Source: Pocillopora verrucosa (taxonomy: Eukaryota; Cnidaria; Anthozoa; Scleractinia; Pocilloporidae). From it: a DNA stretch of 64,000 nt. The position numbers and the translations under genes are program-made. The notes beneath the pieces are model-generated. The model was not told the DNA's origin, did not search any database, and saw only the letters and a program-made list of their open reading frames with translations. The stretch spans positions 11,647,914 to 11,711,913 of the forward strand of contig NC_089321.1 in assembly GCF_036669915.1 (NCBI RefSeq), in the 5' to 3' direction. Of this stretch, positions 46,839 to 58,298 are shown piece by piece (positions within the stretch are counted from its first letter, which is position 1; every line of letters starts with the position of its first letter).

Positions 46839-47447
46839 TTACCCCTTGATCAACTCCTCAAGGAAGTCTAAATTAAACTCAACTGGTTCAAAATCCGGCT
46901 CCGGTTCTTCATCAATCCAGTCCAACCAGGGCAGGGTTGAAAAAGTTGGATCAGATCTCGTCCTTGACAATCTTCTTCCAATGTCTTTCCTGAGTTGCTT
47001 AAAAGTTGACATGTCTGCGGTTTCTGTCAATGTTTTGGCTGGAGCGCTGACCCGGCGTCTTCTTGGGAGATTTTCATTCAGGTTTTGCTCCTTTTTATAA
47101 ATTTCCGCGATTATTTCTTCTTTTAAAACTTCATTGTCTTCACTCTCCTCGCTTTCTTCTTCCACGCTTTGCAACTCGGGCCAAGCGATGATCAAAGATG
47201 ATTGAGTGTTCTTCCGTTTAGGGAAAATGAGTTCCACATCTTTTTCCGAAGCGTCTAGTCTTCCAAACGATGTGGCCGGTGCACTGATTCTTCTTCTTCG
47301 CTGAATATCAACTTTCTGCTTTTGCTTCACACCTTCCTCTTCGATTTCCTTTAGATTTTCTGTAATTTCACTGAACGCTTGTTTCATGAGTACTTCAAAA
47401 CTCCCTCCATTTTTGCGCATCCTCTCTGAACCTTTTTCGGGCCTCAT
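46839..47447 (-). CDS. RRRxSAPA-family protein B (two SAPA motifs)
   Basis: 202 aa from the ATG at 47447. A splice acceptor (CTTTTTTCAAG, exon from 47458) lies just upstream, so a non-coding first exon is likely; the open frame runs through the intron by chance. Residues 16-40 are the family helix (SFEVLMKQAFSEITENLKEI). RRRRISAPA occurs at 50-58 and again as RRRRVSAPA at 129-137, an internal duplication. A highly acidic stretch lies between them (~95-112). Residues 157-175 hold GRRLSRTRSDPTFSTLPWLD and the tail is EPVEFNLDFLEELIKG. Very charged, no membrane segment. Function unknown; the repeated Arg-rich Ser-Pro sites suggest a phosphorylation-controlled adaptor, which is inference. Confidence 0.75.
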   Translation of the reverse strand: MRPEKGSERMRKNGGSFEVLMKQAFSEITENLKEIEEEGVKQKQKVDIQRRRRISAPATSFGRLDASEKDVELIFPKRKNTQSSLIIAWPELQSVEEESEESEDNEVLKEEIIAEIYKKEQNLNENLPRRRRVSAPAKTLTETADMSTFKQLRKDIGRRLSRTRSDPTFSTLPWLDWIDEEPEPDFEPVEFNLDFLEELIKG

Positions 47448-47460
47448 CTCAAGGAATACT

Positions 47461-49404
47461 TGAAAAAAGAAAAAACCCAAATGGAATATTTCTAACCACG
47501 AAACCGTCTTAGCTAAACGGACCACCCGATTGGAGATAGTTAAGGGAAACTGTCGTATTTTAACGATATGTATGAACTTTGTAGTTTGATTAATGATACG
47601 TTTGTCTTTCTTGTGCCTAAAATATCAATGTTTTCATGTAATTACGGTATTTAATGATCTGTTTAGGCCCCTCATACGCCAAATATCGTCCACCTGACCG
47701 GGTGTCGCGTGATCGATCCTTTCGAGTGATGGTGCTCAGATAAATATCAAAATTCATCCCGCTGTCTTTTTTTCGTTCCGTAAAGAACATAATCTCTTCC
47801 GTCATACACTTAATGTTGACAATGATATGATAAGATGGAAAATTTTCGTCTTCTTAAAATTTCGCTGGTTTCAATTTTTTTTTTTTGCGAATCACGCTTT
47901 CGTCATTCTTACCGGAGTGTGTAGCGACTATATATTAATGACACTTATTGCAAATAAGATAATTTTTAATGCAGAATAACTTATCAGTATGAGCAGTTAT
48001 GAAACTTTCTTTTCAAAAAGCCCTTTTGTTTTAAAAGACGCGCGGTAGAGGTGGGAAAAAAGATGCGATTAGATACGTGTGTTCGTCGAGGATGACTCAC
48101 GCTATACGTGTAGTCGCGTGAGTCGTTGGTTGTTCATCATACGCCTGAAGACTATCAACCCCTGCCCTCCTCCAAGAGTGCTTGCCACGCGACCAAAGTT
48201 TTCGATGAAAGCTATCTGACTTAAGTGGGCGGTAAATCGAATATCGATTGATTCAATTCTCTGGAAGTTTATGATGCAAATATTAATCAACAAGCGCTTT
48301 AGGAATTATTTACTAGACTTTTATTGAATTAATCAATAATGCAGTTTAACTAACATTAACATCATAAAACTCAAAGCGGATGACTCTCGATCGAGGATCA
48401 TTGTGTTCATTTTCTATTTCAGATATTGTACACAAACAAATACAAAAGCATGAAAACATCAGCAATATTTTAAAATACCCCTCCAAACTAGTCTAACAGG
48501 TTTTTCATTCCCATTTAACCCCTAGTGGTGAGGGTGTAATGCCTTCTCTCAAACCTTTAAGTCACTTCATATGAGTGCTAAGTTACAAATAATCTGTACT
48601 AAAACAGTAAATAATCTTGATATCCTCTTTGCGGCCTTTCGAAATTTTGTGACTCAGGGAACTCCTATGTTTTGGAATTGCGATGCAGCGTGAATCTAAC
48701 ATGACAACTCAAGTCGACCAAATAAGTGTACCAAACACTAAAAAAAATTAGTAGACTAAAAAACTCTGCCACAAACAAATTTTTGCTATGAAAACAACTC
48801 TACTCACTTGTCATGTGACACGAGTAAAATGATTCATAATGGACGAAGCAAGAGTCGCGTGATTTCGTCACATGCTGCAAAAGTGTTACAGTGTAACTAA
48901 TAATACTATTTTGTTCTCTGCGAAATGTGTCTGAACTAAAAGGAAACTACGGAACGCTATTCGAAAGGGTTGGTAATTTTATCCTATACCCAGCTCAGTA
49001 GCTTATTAAATGTTACTCATTAAATATAAATTAAATTTTTAAAAAGGACCTGAACGCTGGCAGTGGAATCATTTACTTACTAACTGCTTGGGAGGGTCCA
49101 GCAGACAGAAACCACATAATTGGATTATTTCTGTCAACATACCGAAAAATTGTCGCAAATTAAATTCTTGACGCGCAATTCTGTCTGTGCGGTTCCTCGG
49201 AAGTGAATATTGCTTACTAATGTATTCCTGAGAACTGGGCAATCGGCGCGCACGAAAAGTATAATATGTCCTGCCTTTAAAAAAACTGGAGCATGATCTC
49301 GTCATGGCCAAGAAGGACTCTACACCGATCTGGCTGCAGTCCTTCATGGGCATTTTGAATCATCAACAACAGCAACGAGTTTATAGTTAATTTTCATGTT
49401 ACCC
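47461..49404. other. Between proteins B and C
   Basis: Probably holds the first exon and promoter of protein B (a donor-like AGC|GTGAGTCATC lies near 48097 on the minus strand) and the 3' end of protein C. No other gene seen. Confidence 0.35.
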
Positions 49405-49959
49405 TTACATATAGTCATCCAAGAAGCCTAGATTGAATTCAACTGGAATGAAATCTCCCGAAGGCTCCTCCCAGTCACTACAATCCATCCAAGGTATCAA
49501 CGAGTATTTAGAGTCTGAACGTGCGCGAGAAAACTTCCTGGAAATCTCCTTTTTTAGTTGCTTTAAAGTTGTCGTCGTTTCTGCTGTAGTTCTTGGACTG
49601 AGTGCTTTGACGGAACCTCTGACTTGTTGTGTTTTCAAAAGCTTAATTGTCTCTGCTTTTTTGTTGTCCTTCATCATTTCTTCGATGTAGTCCCAACTCG
49701 TGTCAAGCGGGTCACCGTCGACATCCTCTCTATCAAAACTCTGCCATGATGGCGAGATTAACAAAGCTGACTGTGATAGCTTTTTTCCGCCTCCATAAAA
49801 CCCATGTTCTAATTTGTTCTTCAGCTTTTCTGAACCTCCGTACGGTTTGGCTGGTGCACTAACTCTTCTTCGCCGCTTGAATTCCATTTTTTCTCGTATT
49901 TCAAAATTATTATTTAGGTCTGTTTCTGTCACACACAATGAGATTCCATCTTGATACAT
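49405..49959 (-). CDS. RRRxSAPA-family protein C
   Basis: 184 aa from the ATG at 49959. A TATCTATAG acceptor precedes it (exon from 50015), and a donor AAAG|GTAAGGC near 50193 suggests a ~70-100 base non-coding first exon. RRRRVSAPA is at 29-37. SQSALLISPSWQSF (62-75) parallels TQSSLIIAWPELQS of protein B. A second Ser-Pro site (SVKALSPRT) sits where B has its second SAPA. Residues 139-157 are ISRKFSRARSDSKYSLIPWM, and the tail is PVEFNLGFLDDYM. It lacks a recognisable AFSEIF helix, unlike A, B and D. B and C are clear paralogues side by side on the same strand. Confidence 0.75.
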   Translation of the reverse strand: MYQDGISLCVTETDLNNNFEIREKMEFKRRRRVSAPAKPYGGSEKLKNKLEHGFYGGGKKLSQSALLISPSWQSFDREDVDGDPLDTSWDYIEEMMKDNKKAETIKLLKTQQVRGSVKALSPRTTAETTTTLKQLKKEISRKFSRARSDSKYSLIPWMDCSDWEEPSGDFIPVEFNLGFLDDYM

Positions 49960-50290
49960 TGCCTCCTCTCCAATAGCCTTTTTTCCGTTCCTGAACTTAG
50001 GTAGGTATTGTTCGGCTATAGATAAGAGTAGTGAAATTAGTTGAAACTTTAAAACCATATGAACAACGACCCCTTAAATTGGCGCGCACGTAAAAATGAC
50101 AAATGTATTACTTTACCTAAGCGACCGAAATACCAGTTGATTCAGTGATATGGTCAGAAACTGACATTATGAAAAATACAACGATGCCTTACCTTTCCAC
50201 TGAATTTATCCGCTGCTTCTTCCACTACAGGTTGCGACTCTCAAGCTTCTTAAAATTTTTACAACGATGATTGTAGTTACACGCCGTACT

Positions 50291-50318
50291 ATATGCGACT
50301 CACTTTGCTGCCCACGTG
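50291..50318 (-). promoter_or_regulatory. TATA-like box and E-box for protein C
   Basis: On the minus strand: CACGTG (50313-50318), then TGAGTCG, then CATATAGTAC (~50288-50297), ~90 bases upstream of the proposed donor at 50193. The E-box is shared with the protein A promoter. Confidence 0.35.
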
Positions 50319-50329
50319 ACCTACATACG

Positions 50330-52730
50330 GGAGTGCACTTCACGCGATAAACAAGCTGTAATCACGCAATTTCGGCATTAGTCACGTTATTCATACGGCG
50401 GACTTATTTGACGGTTGAAGTATGTTATTTTCAAGCGCAAATCGACATCACGCTGTGATCTTTTTCATGAAACACTACTTCCCTTTTCGATTACTTCAAG
50501 GCAAATTACAACAATGATGCAATTGTTGCATAAAAAAAAAAGTTGAGCTGAGTGGATTCAAATAGCTGAAAAAGAGGACGTCGAGACTCGTCGATCACGA
50601 GAATCGTCACGAGGGAAAAAAAACCTTCGATCAAAATAACTTTACTGAGCTTTCTCTTCGGTATTTTGACCTTTTGCCAAGATTTTGCGCAGAATTTTAA
50701 GAACAACACTCGAGAAAAAATTTTGAGAAGGAAAAGAATATGCCAGACCTCTTGAATTGCATTCAATTTTAGACCAGGAGTTGATAAGTTGTGAACTTTA
50801 TATGACTAGGATTGCCGACAGGAGAGCAGAGTGAACCATGTGATTCAGCGTCAGTGAAAATAGGGTGTGACGACTGGTCACGGTAGAGAAATGATTGTGT
50901 GCACGATTTCACCGGCGAGCCGAGACAAGCCCACATCGATGTCGCCACAGACGTTGAGATCCCTGTAGGAATTGAAAAGAGCAACCCAGTGCGCATTCTT
51001 TCGATTTTTCATCCGCTTTCGTCAAGAATAGTGGTGCCGGCTCGCTTATGCTCGCAAACAAAAAAATACTTGAAAGGAATTAAACCTAAGCATATGCTAT
51101 TTCCAACAGTTAAAGAACGATTCCATTGCGCCGGCTAACTTGCCATTTTTCGCTCGTCTTTACTTAGTGAGAGCCAGTGTAACAGGCTCTTAGGAAAGCT
51201 GTTTGTATCGACCATTACTAGTTTGGTGATCGTAAGAGCAAGAATAAGTTCATTGATATGAAGAACAATTTGAAGCCTCTTCTTTGCTTTAGATCGACTA
51301 AATGTTCTTACTTTACGTGAAAGTGGTGAACAATGGGGTGTGAAAAGTCCGATGCCCTGACACGTAGCTAGAGACTGACCAGCTGATCCCAAAATGCTAT
51401 AACTAGTAATTTGGCATTCTATACAAACTTATCCAGGATAAGTCCTAAAAAATTCTCACTTCTATTTTTATGCCTATAAAACTTCAAATACATGCAATTT
51501 TTCTTCAGTCCTTCGTCATCCACGCTTTGTCAATCATAGACACCACTTATGCTTGCTAGCATAACTTACTCTGCAGGGGATCATCTTTAACAACTTCTGC
51601 TCATTTTCGATAAAAGAATAAGCTACTTTTGAAAATGTCATAACCTTTACTTTACTTGCTTCTGAAAAGGAGGGGGGGAGGGGCGCTTTTTCCCCCTTCC
51701 CCCCAAAAAAACCTGCCGGAGAGGGGTGTAAACACCAAGGATCGTGATCGGCCTTTAACATCCTTTTTTGCTGGTCCTTTTTTACGCCTGAGTACGAGCC
51801 CGCTTATTTTACCCCTGACCTCTCCTTAAGAGAGGAGACTCCCACTAAGTAAGGTCTTCTGGAGCAGGGCTTGGTTTTAAATGCACAAAAACTCCATATT
51901 AACAGCGGCTGTTTGTATCTTCTCAGAAAGAACTTACAAAACAAAATACGCTACCAAACAAACCACTGCGAACAGAAAGACATGTTATTGTACTTCAGTG
52001 TCTTGTGCCTATTCATTTAATAACACTCTTGAAATGGACTAAGTCTCTAGACTCATATTTTGTACGAGGGATCATTTTGATCGCAAATTCTCTCTAAAAC
52101 GGGCTTCAAAGTTGAAGATCCGGCGGTACACTCAGAACATATTCGAGCAGCCCCCGCCGGAATTTATTACCGACATGTATTGTGCCGACTCACTTACGGC
52201 TGACCTTACTGTGGTGCGACCTTTCTTCTGCATACGTTACCACAACCATTACTTAGCTCGCCTAACTGGTGGTTTGATTAATGTTCTTTATATTACATGC
52301 AGACTTCAAAATTCTCGAATCTGTGACAAATTTGTTCAGTAATTTGTGATCCACAACCCATCCCAGCTAGCTCCAGCTCCTTGTAGAGAGAAATCGTGCA
52401 CACTAGTCTAAAAATAAACATCTTTGATGGCAGTTATAAGGCAATTGACGCCGAGAATCATAGCTCAACACGCGGGCAGTTTATTACTTCATTTAAAAGA
52501 AACGAAGTGATCAACGTCAGTCGCCAGACAAGCTATACAAGAAACCTAGCGAAGAGGTATTCAAACTGATACAATCTGTTGAATGTTTCTAAATTTATCA
52601 ACTTTTTTTAGCGCTTGGCCTGTTCTATGCCTCATTGCCCCCAAGAAGTAAACAACAAACCCACCACCTTTGTCTATGATTTTTTCATTTTCTAAAAATA
52701 CATTTTAACTTCATCTGCTCTACATACATA
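50330..52730. other. Intergenic, no gene supported
   Basis: Several 70-90 codon frames, mostly from non-ATG starts. A plus-strand frame at 50899-51138 has coding-like composition (GEPRQAHIDVATDVEIPVGI) but begins at GTG and matches nothing I know. C-rich tract at 51668-51708. Confidence 0.35.
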
Positions 52731-52800
52731 AAGCGCCTTTGATCATATAAATGTTAAAGGGCACTATATAAGTAAATAAATTATTATCATTATTATTATT
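52731..52800 (+). mobile_element. Retroposon 3' tail with ATT repeats
   Basis: AAGCGCCTTTGATCATATAA, GGGCACTATATAAGTAAATA, then AATTATTATCATTATTATTA: the form of a SINE/LINE 3' end with a microsatellite tail. Confidence 0.5.
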
Positions 52801-53093
52801 AGCACGAACACCAATTTATCTATTATTGCACATAGTTTTTCACGGTTTCTACGATTTCGAATAACATTTTCATTATGTTACAAGTTTTATATCTTGTTCA
52901 CAGAAATTGTTCAGATTTCTCAGTATATTCTGACTAGAGTGTTCACAAATACATCTTCATCATCAGCCAACCATATCTACCTCTTCACCTGCCTACGAAA
53001 GTTAAATCTAGTTGAATTTGTGCCGTAGGTTTCACTTTGTAGTTTTTCCTTCAATCTCGTACGCTCGATAATCATAACAATATTGACACTTGA

Positions 53094-53315
53094 TTAAAGA
53101 AACGAACTCTCTTCCCTAAAGAGCAGAGCACTCCTCACAGTTTCATCAAAGCTCTTCGTCAAAAGTTACTAGATATTCCTTTTAGCAAAACCTCCTAACG
53201 CCTTACTAAAGAAAAAAACTCTCTGACTTACGGAGCAAAGCAATCCTCAAAGTTTCACTAAAGTTCTTCGTCAAAAGTAACTGGTAATTTCTTTTAGCAA
53301 AGCCTCCTAACATAG
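53094..53315. repeat. Tandem duplication, ~113 bp unit
   Basis: TAAAGAAACGAACTCTCTTC (53094) and TAAAGAAAAAAACTCTCTGA (53207) start two units that both contain CTCTTCGTCAAAAGTTACT or TTCTTCGTCAAAAGTAACT and end in AGCAAA(A/G)CCTCCTAAC. Confidence 0.8.
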
Positions 53316-53448
53316 GCTGGTTCTTAACTCATAGAATAAGCAAAACGATTGAAGATTAAGTTGTGTAACTTTGCCCTGTTAAAGCTCTCGAGTGCAAATG
53401 CAAAGTTTCATCTCAGATGGGAAAACAATGATCTCACTTATAGAGCTA

Positions 53449-53606
53449 TGTCCTTCGCTCTGACGAAGGGCTAAAACCCGAAACGTCTGCTTGAACTCTT
53501 AACAGTGGTCAATTTATATTTTCAACTCAGTTGATGAAGCTAAATTATGATGTAACACCCCACCAACGTCGCACCACACTTTCTTTAGAAACTTACCCCA
53601 TTATCA
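53449..53606 (+). repeat. Dispersed repeat, most complete copy
   Basis: CGCTCTGACGAAGGGCTAAA, CCGAAACGTCTGC, CAACTCAGTTGATGAAGC and CACTTTCTTTAGAAACTTAC link the parts found separately at 3474-3590 and 7850-7968. Confidence 0.6.
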
Positions 53607-54019
53607 CCGCCCGTTATCAAATTGGAGAAAAACTTACAAAAATGTTACGATAGGATGTTTCAATACTAGAACCACAAATGAATCAAGCAAGGGCGAAATA
53701 ATTTCAAGTTATTTATATTATGATGCAAGGTTGTTCATCAGTCTTCCGTAGCCGTAAGCTAAAATTTCGCCGGTGGGTTAACTTTGAGTGAGGTAAGCCA
53801 AACTTTACTTTACATCGTTGAAAACTTAGCATTATTCTAACGGGAGATATCTCGCTAAAGATCTACGCCCTCTATAAAGATGGGCCCTGAAACCTCCAAC
53901 TATCCTCGCAGTTCCAGGGTTTGTACAAGTCGATGGTCTTGATTCAATGGCGGCAGTGGTCCATTTTAAAATCCGCCCTGTCCTTCCGATTCATCACGGA
54001 AACCCTTTGAAAAGTTGAC

Positions 54020-54292
54020 TCAGTCGTGAAAAGGTGAAGACAATGACCTGTCAAATTCAACTTGTTTCTTTGGTTCTTGCAAAGATTCCGACGATCGTCT
54101 CATCAAAGCGGCAGGGGCACTACCTCTCCTTCTCTCGAGATCAATTATTTTCTCTCTTTGTTTTTTAGTGTCTGCTTTGATCTCCTTGAGATTCTGAAAT
54201 ATTTCACTGAATGCATCGCTCATGGCCTTTTCAAAACTTGTCCCATCGCTGGGGTTGATTTGTGTCTGTTTCTTGGCCTTGTCTTTGTTCAT
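54020..54292 (-). CDS. RRRxSAPA-family protein D (short)
   Basis: 90 aa from the ATG at 54292; the open frame extends upstream, but this ATG gives a start like the other members (MNKDKAKKQT). Residues 20-45 are the family helix (FEKAMSDAFSEIFQNLKEIK then ADTKKQREK) and 54-61 are RRRGSAPA, followed by MRRSSESLQ and KQVEFDRSLSSPFHD. It stops where A, B and C continue to their second Arg/Ser motif and FNLxFL tail, so it is either a short form or truncated. It is divergent to the E/F pair. Confidence 0.65.
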   Translation of the reverse strand: MNKDKAKKQTQINPSDGTSFEKAMSDAFSEIFQNLKEIKADTKKQREKIIDLERRRGSAPAALMRRSSESLQEPKKQVEFDRSLSSPFHD

Positions 54293-56342
54293 GACAATGT
54301 AATCGAAAACTGAGCGAAAATCTTGTCGAGAGAACTGTAATCTGTCACTGCAAGTGTATTTCAAAGCAGCCAGCTTCACGCCTGAAAACTTTGAAATGGT
54401 TTGGCTTGTAAAACTGATCTCTAGCTTAATTTATTCTTTATGCCGACAATATTCACAGCCAATCGAATTCCACTTTGAGCATTTATCAAGTCATGGCTTG
54501 TGGCATTTAGACGTTTCAGATGCATGTCTTTATTTCACGCCTCCTTAAATTTGAATTCGTTCTTCTTCTAGAAAAACTGCCCCAGGCACAAGCAGTGAGT
54601 TTATTAATACAACTTATTTAATATGGAAAAGTTTCTGATCTTCTAATTAAAACACACTCAGCTAAATGCAACCTAATTAGATTGTTAGAGCATTTGAATC
54701 CGTGCAGAAACACGATATGACAAGTACACTTAAAAACCAATTAAACATCATTTTAGTCGAGTACGTACCGCATCAGAATCTTCTCGTGCATGGTTCAGTG
54801 TTTTTACTATCTATGCATGGCTATGAACCCTACAATTCCACTATTTTGCTTCTCCCTAGAACGGCTTTTGTTCCTATACAACCAAGAAGACAACAGTCCC
54901 TACTTCACCTCCCGAACCCAATGTAGCCATTTTGTCTGCAGAATATTCCTCCCGTTGCCTTGGCTACCACACATGCATTGACAAAATTTATTTTGGGTTC
55001 GTTTGTGAAGGAGTACGTAACAACATTATGTAGCAACAACCGCACTATGTAGTTTTTGACGATGAAATTTAGTCACCTCCAAAGTTCGGCCGGACTTCTT
55101 AAAGAAAAAATATCCAAAGTGGGAGGAATAACAAACAGACTTTAAAAAGATATGCAAATATTTTTTCGGGAGCACAAAAGCGCGACTATACGTGGGTCAT
55201 TTAAGACTTGACTGACTTGACCGGTTACCTCCGCATATAAGACCTCTTACTGCCCTCTGTTTAGCCTGTGGAAAGGCTCCCGCGCTTAGCTCTGTCTTTA
55301 CCGCCTATCACATCATCGTCGACCATCGTCGACAGCCGTGCATGGAAACAGTATATAAATCCCTGCTTGATGGCCTGTCAGATAAAGTGATTGATATCAC
55401 TTGTAAAGCATAGGGCTATCACGCAAAAACAACGCCGAAAAAATTAACTTGATACGGATGATAACTAATCGAATGGCAATCAGTTAGCCACAAACGTTAT
55501 TTTTTAGAACGATAACGCGAAATATCGAGTCGCTTGTAAAGTTGAACACGTTTTCTGGTCTCAATTATTGTCCGATAATCGTTCATTCTGATAAATGGAC
55601 TGATGTTGTAAGAAGTAAGGACGTGCACTTTAGGCAGCAACTTTGAATCAGTCTACCATGCAAAAGAATACAACATATTAATTGAAAAAGGAAATGGAAA
55701 GTTATATCAACGTTTAATTGCGATCCTGCTCTTGCAATTGATTATTTACGACACCCACACGGGTGCGGTTCAAGCCATGAACGCGTTCAAGAGGTGGGTT
55801 TACAACCCGCCGGGAATGAATCTTAACTTATTAGCAAGTAGCTACTTAGAAGTTTCAAACTACTCAAACTCCTAACCTCCGCGCGACGAACGCGAGACTT
55901 GCACCCGAAAATATTGTGGAGGAAGAAGAATGTTTTGTTATCGTTTCTGATAGGTGTATTCGGTTCCATATCCTCATTTAGAGCTCATCTAACAATTGAA
56001 CTCTTAAATACCATCAATATGCATAAGCTGAGATTATTGAAGTTATCACGTTCTTGAATTTCGAAATCATTTCAAGACATATGTCAGTATTTGAATGTTC
56101 ATCTTGACAAACTCTTTGCTTATTGATGGCAGCTTTATTAATTTTTTACAGAAAGACAACGGAATCGACTTTTTTAACTGGGAAGAGAGAGGCTCTGCAA
56201 TGGCGTGCATCAAGAATTTTTCACCATCGCACAGCGCCGTATAGACGTTAATTACACTTCACGTTTTGTAGAGTTTGAAGGACATTAATTTGTAACTAAT
56301 GGACCGAGGTGAAAGCTTAAGCCTAAAAACTGACAGGGTTGG
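54293..56342. other. Intergenic between proteins D and E
   Basis: Shared upstream space of D (minus) and E (plus). A CCAAT word is at ~54456-54465. 55258-55345 resembles 20660-20745 in part (GTTTAGCCTG, ACATCATCG), a possible old repeat. No gene seen. Confidence 0.4.
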
Positions 56343-56350
56343 TATAAAAA
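56343..56350 (+). promoter_or_regulatory. TATA box of protein E
   Basis: TATAAAAA 62 bases before the start codon at 56412, the spacing expected for a short 5' leader and an intronless gene. Confidence 0.5.
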
Positions 56351-56411
56351 GTGAATGCGGATCATAACAGCTTGAGGAAAGTTGGCTCACCTTAAACTTT
56401 GAATCTACGCC

Positions 56412-56666
56412 ATGATAGTTTGCAAGGCCATGAATGCAAGGAACAAAGCTGACAATCAGGATAATGAAAAAATGAACTACGAAAAAGAAATAGAGAAATG
56501 TTTGAACTCGATTTTTCGCAATTTACGTGCGTTAGAGGAAATTCGGCGTGTTCGTGTTCCACAGAGGTGTGAAGAGGTGAAAAAGGAACGAAATGCCGGC
56601 ACGGAAACTTCAAAAAAAGCTACTTACGCAGCTAGTTCGCCTGGCACAAGTTACAACAGTTCATAA
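56412..56666 (+). CDS. Small helix-only family protein E
   Basis: 84 aa from an ATG. Residues 22-45 (NYEKEIEKCLNSIFRNLRAL then EE) match DYEKEMEKALGMIFQNLRDI of protein F and more weakly the AFSEIFENLK helix of A, B and D. No SAPA motif; the tail is Ser/Thr/Lys-rich (KKATYAASSPGTSYNSS). Single exon behind a TATA box. Function unknown; the shared helix suggests a common binding partner within the cluster, which is inference. Confidence 0.6.
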   Translation: MIVCKAMNARNKADNQDNEKMNYEKEIEKCLNSIFRNLRALEEIRRVRVPQRCEEVKKERNAGTETSKKATYAASSPGTSYNSS

Positions 56667-57914
56667 GTCTTCTGCTGTAAAGAATGAACGAGATAAAATT
56701 GGTCTACATGGAGCCTAAACTTTCTCCAGGAAGTACAACGTCCGCTAAAGAACTGTAAACAGACCCCTGGACGGTTTTTACAGTCGAACATTCGTTCCCA
56801 GACTGAATTGGAAGCGAAAACAAAACTCGTTAACTGTTCCAAACTAGCTGATGAGGAAATCTGTTTCGAAGTTAAAAGGTTTTCAAATTTTTTTTTTGAA
56901 CCGGCTTTAACAGCCACCTTGACAACCAAGAATGAGGTTTTGAAATAGTGCCCACAACAGATCACCGATTGAAACTAATCATGTTGATGGTATTTTAGCT
57001 CTTGGAATACGTTTTATTGCGTTTAATCTGTCATACGACACAACGTTTCTCTGACCTCCACACGAATTCATTGAACTAAGCGGTAAGTACAATGTAAATA
57101 GCTTTTCGCTTACAGATTCCTTGAACGCGTGCCCGAAGGTACGCAACTGCCTAGTATAATTGCACAAGAAAAGCTTAAATGTAAAATTATTAGAGGCATC
57201 GTACACTGAACGGATAAGCTGTGACGTGAGCGTTTGTAGCTTCACGACTGTCCGACACGGAAACACGTAGTTAAACGTATTGATCTGTTTACCAACCGTA
57301 TCACAATTCGTAAACCCGAAGATGTACGAAGATCAGGAAATCCGATGGAATCCTTTTCTTGTGATTTTTATGCAGTCAAATACAGGTTTAGGGAGCGTCT
57401 TCGTTTAAACAATGCTATACGAGTGGACGTGACCTGAACTGAACTACCAAGGCCGTCCTATTTTGCAACAATTTGGAGGACCGTGAAATACTTAAAAGCC
57501 ACGGAAAAGTCGAGTGGCATCTAAAAATACCCTCATGAATAAATACATTAAATCATGAACCTGCAAATTTTTTTTTTTGACAAAAGTATTCCTCTGCTCA
57601 TTTATAGTGAGGGGAAGTTTCTCCTCATTTTTTAAAGCCATTTGATTGCATAAGGGGAACATGACATATTGCTTTTGTAGGTAAACAGAAAATTTGTGAT
57701 GGGACCTAAGAGATTATAAACTAAAGATTTTAGATATATGAAAATTCATATATTTGCACTGCGGTGGAGAGATGAAATTAAGAGATCCTCGCAGCTAAGA
57801 ACACTACTGAAACGAGTAGTTGTAAATAGGACCTGAAAAAAAAAGATTATAAACTGTTCATATTCTCTTGAGGAACCATATTAGAAAGAATTCGCCGTCC
57901 CCTCTATTGTCGTA
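56667..57914. other. Intergenic between E and F
   Basis: No gene recognised; minus-strand frames at 56651-57266 have no family, and at least the shorter ones are chance. Confidence 0.35.
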
Positions 57915-58298
57915 ATGGATAATGATAGGCTAATTATATCGGCCAATCCGAGAAAAAATACAGGAACATCACCAGGAGTTAGAAATGAGAGCCTGATGGA
58001 TTTTTTGAAGATGGCCTCGAGCGCTGGAGACATGGAGGACCAAATGGGAATTGACCTCGAATCACAAGATCATAGGAGATTACATAAGTGTTTGACAAGA
58101 ATACAGCTGCCTAGTGGGGCTCGCTTTCATTCATTTATTCAATTTGCTGAGTTTTTTTGTGTCGTTTTGTCTGCTTACAAGTTCCTGCCTCTCCCGTCCC
58201 CAACGATACAACTTAAGTCACCGTGGAAACCCCCATTCCACTTCCACCAGCGGAAATCAAATTTAATTTGGAATGTTACTTACTCAAGACATACTTGA
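57915..58298 (+). CDS. Hypothetical 127 aa reading frame
   Basis: ATG-started (MDNDRLIISANPRKNTGTSP). The first ~65 residues look protein-like and acidic (SAGDMEDQMGIDLESQDHRR); the rest reads as untranslated sequence. CTTGAGGAA upstream also occurs before the protein E start. No motif in common with the family, no known domain. Confidence 0.2.
   Translation: MDNDRLIISANPRKNTGTSPGVRNESLMDFLKMASSAGDMEDQMGIDLESQDHRRLHKCLTRIQLPSGARFHSFIQFAEFFCVVLSAYKFLPLPSPTIQLKSPWKPPFHFHQRKSNLIWNVTYSRHT

Noticed and set aside
50899..51138. 79-codon plus-strand frame
   Set aside because: GTG start, no family, no splice partners; left as a note only.
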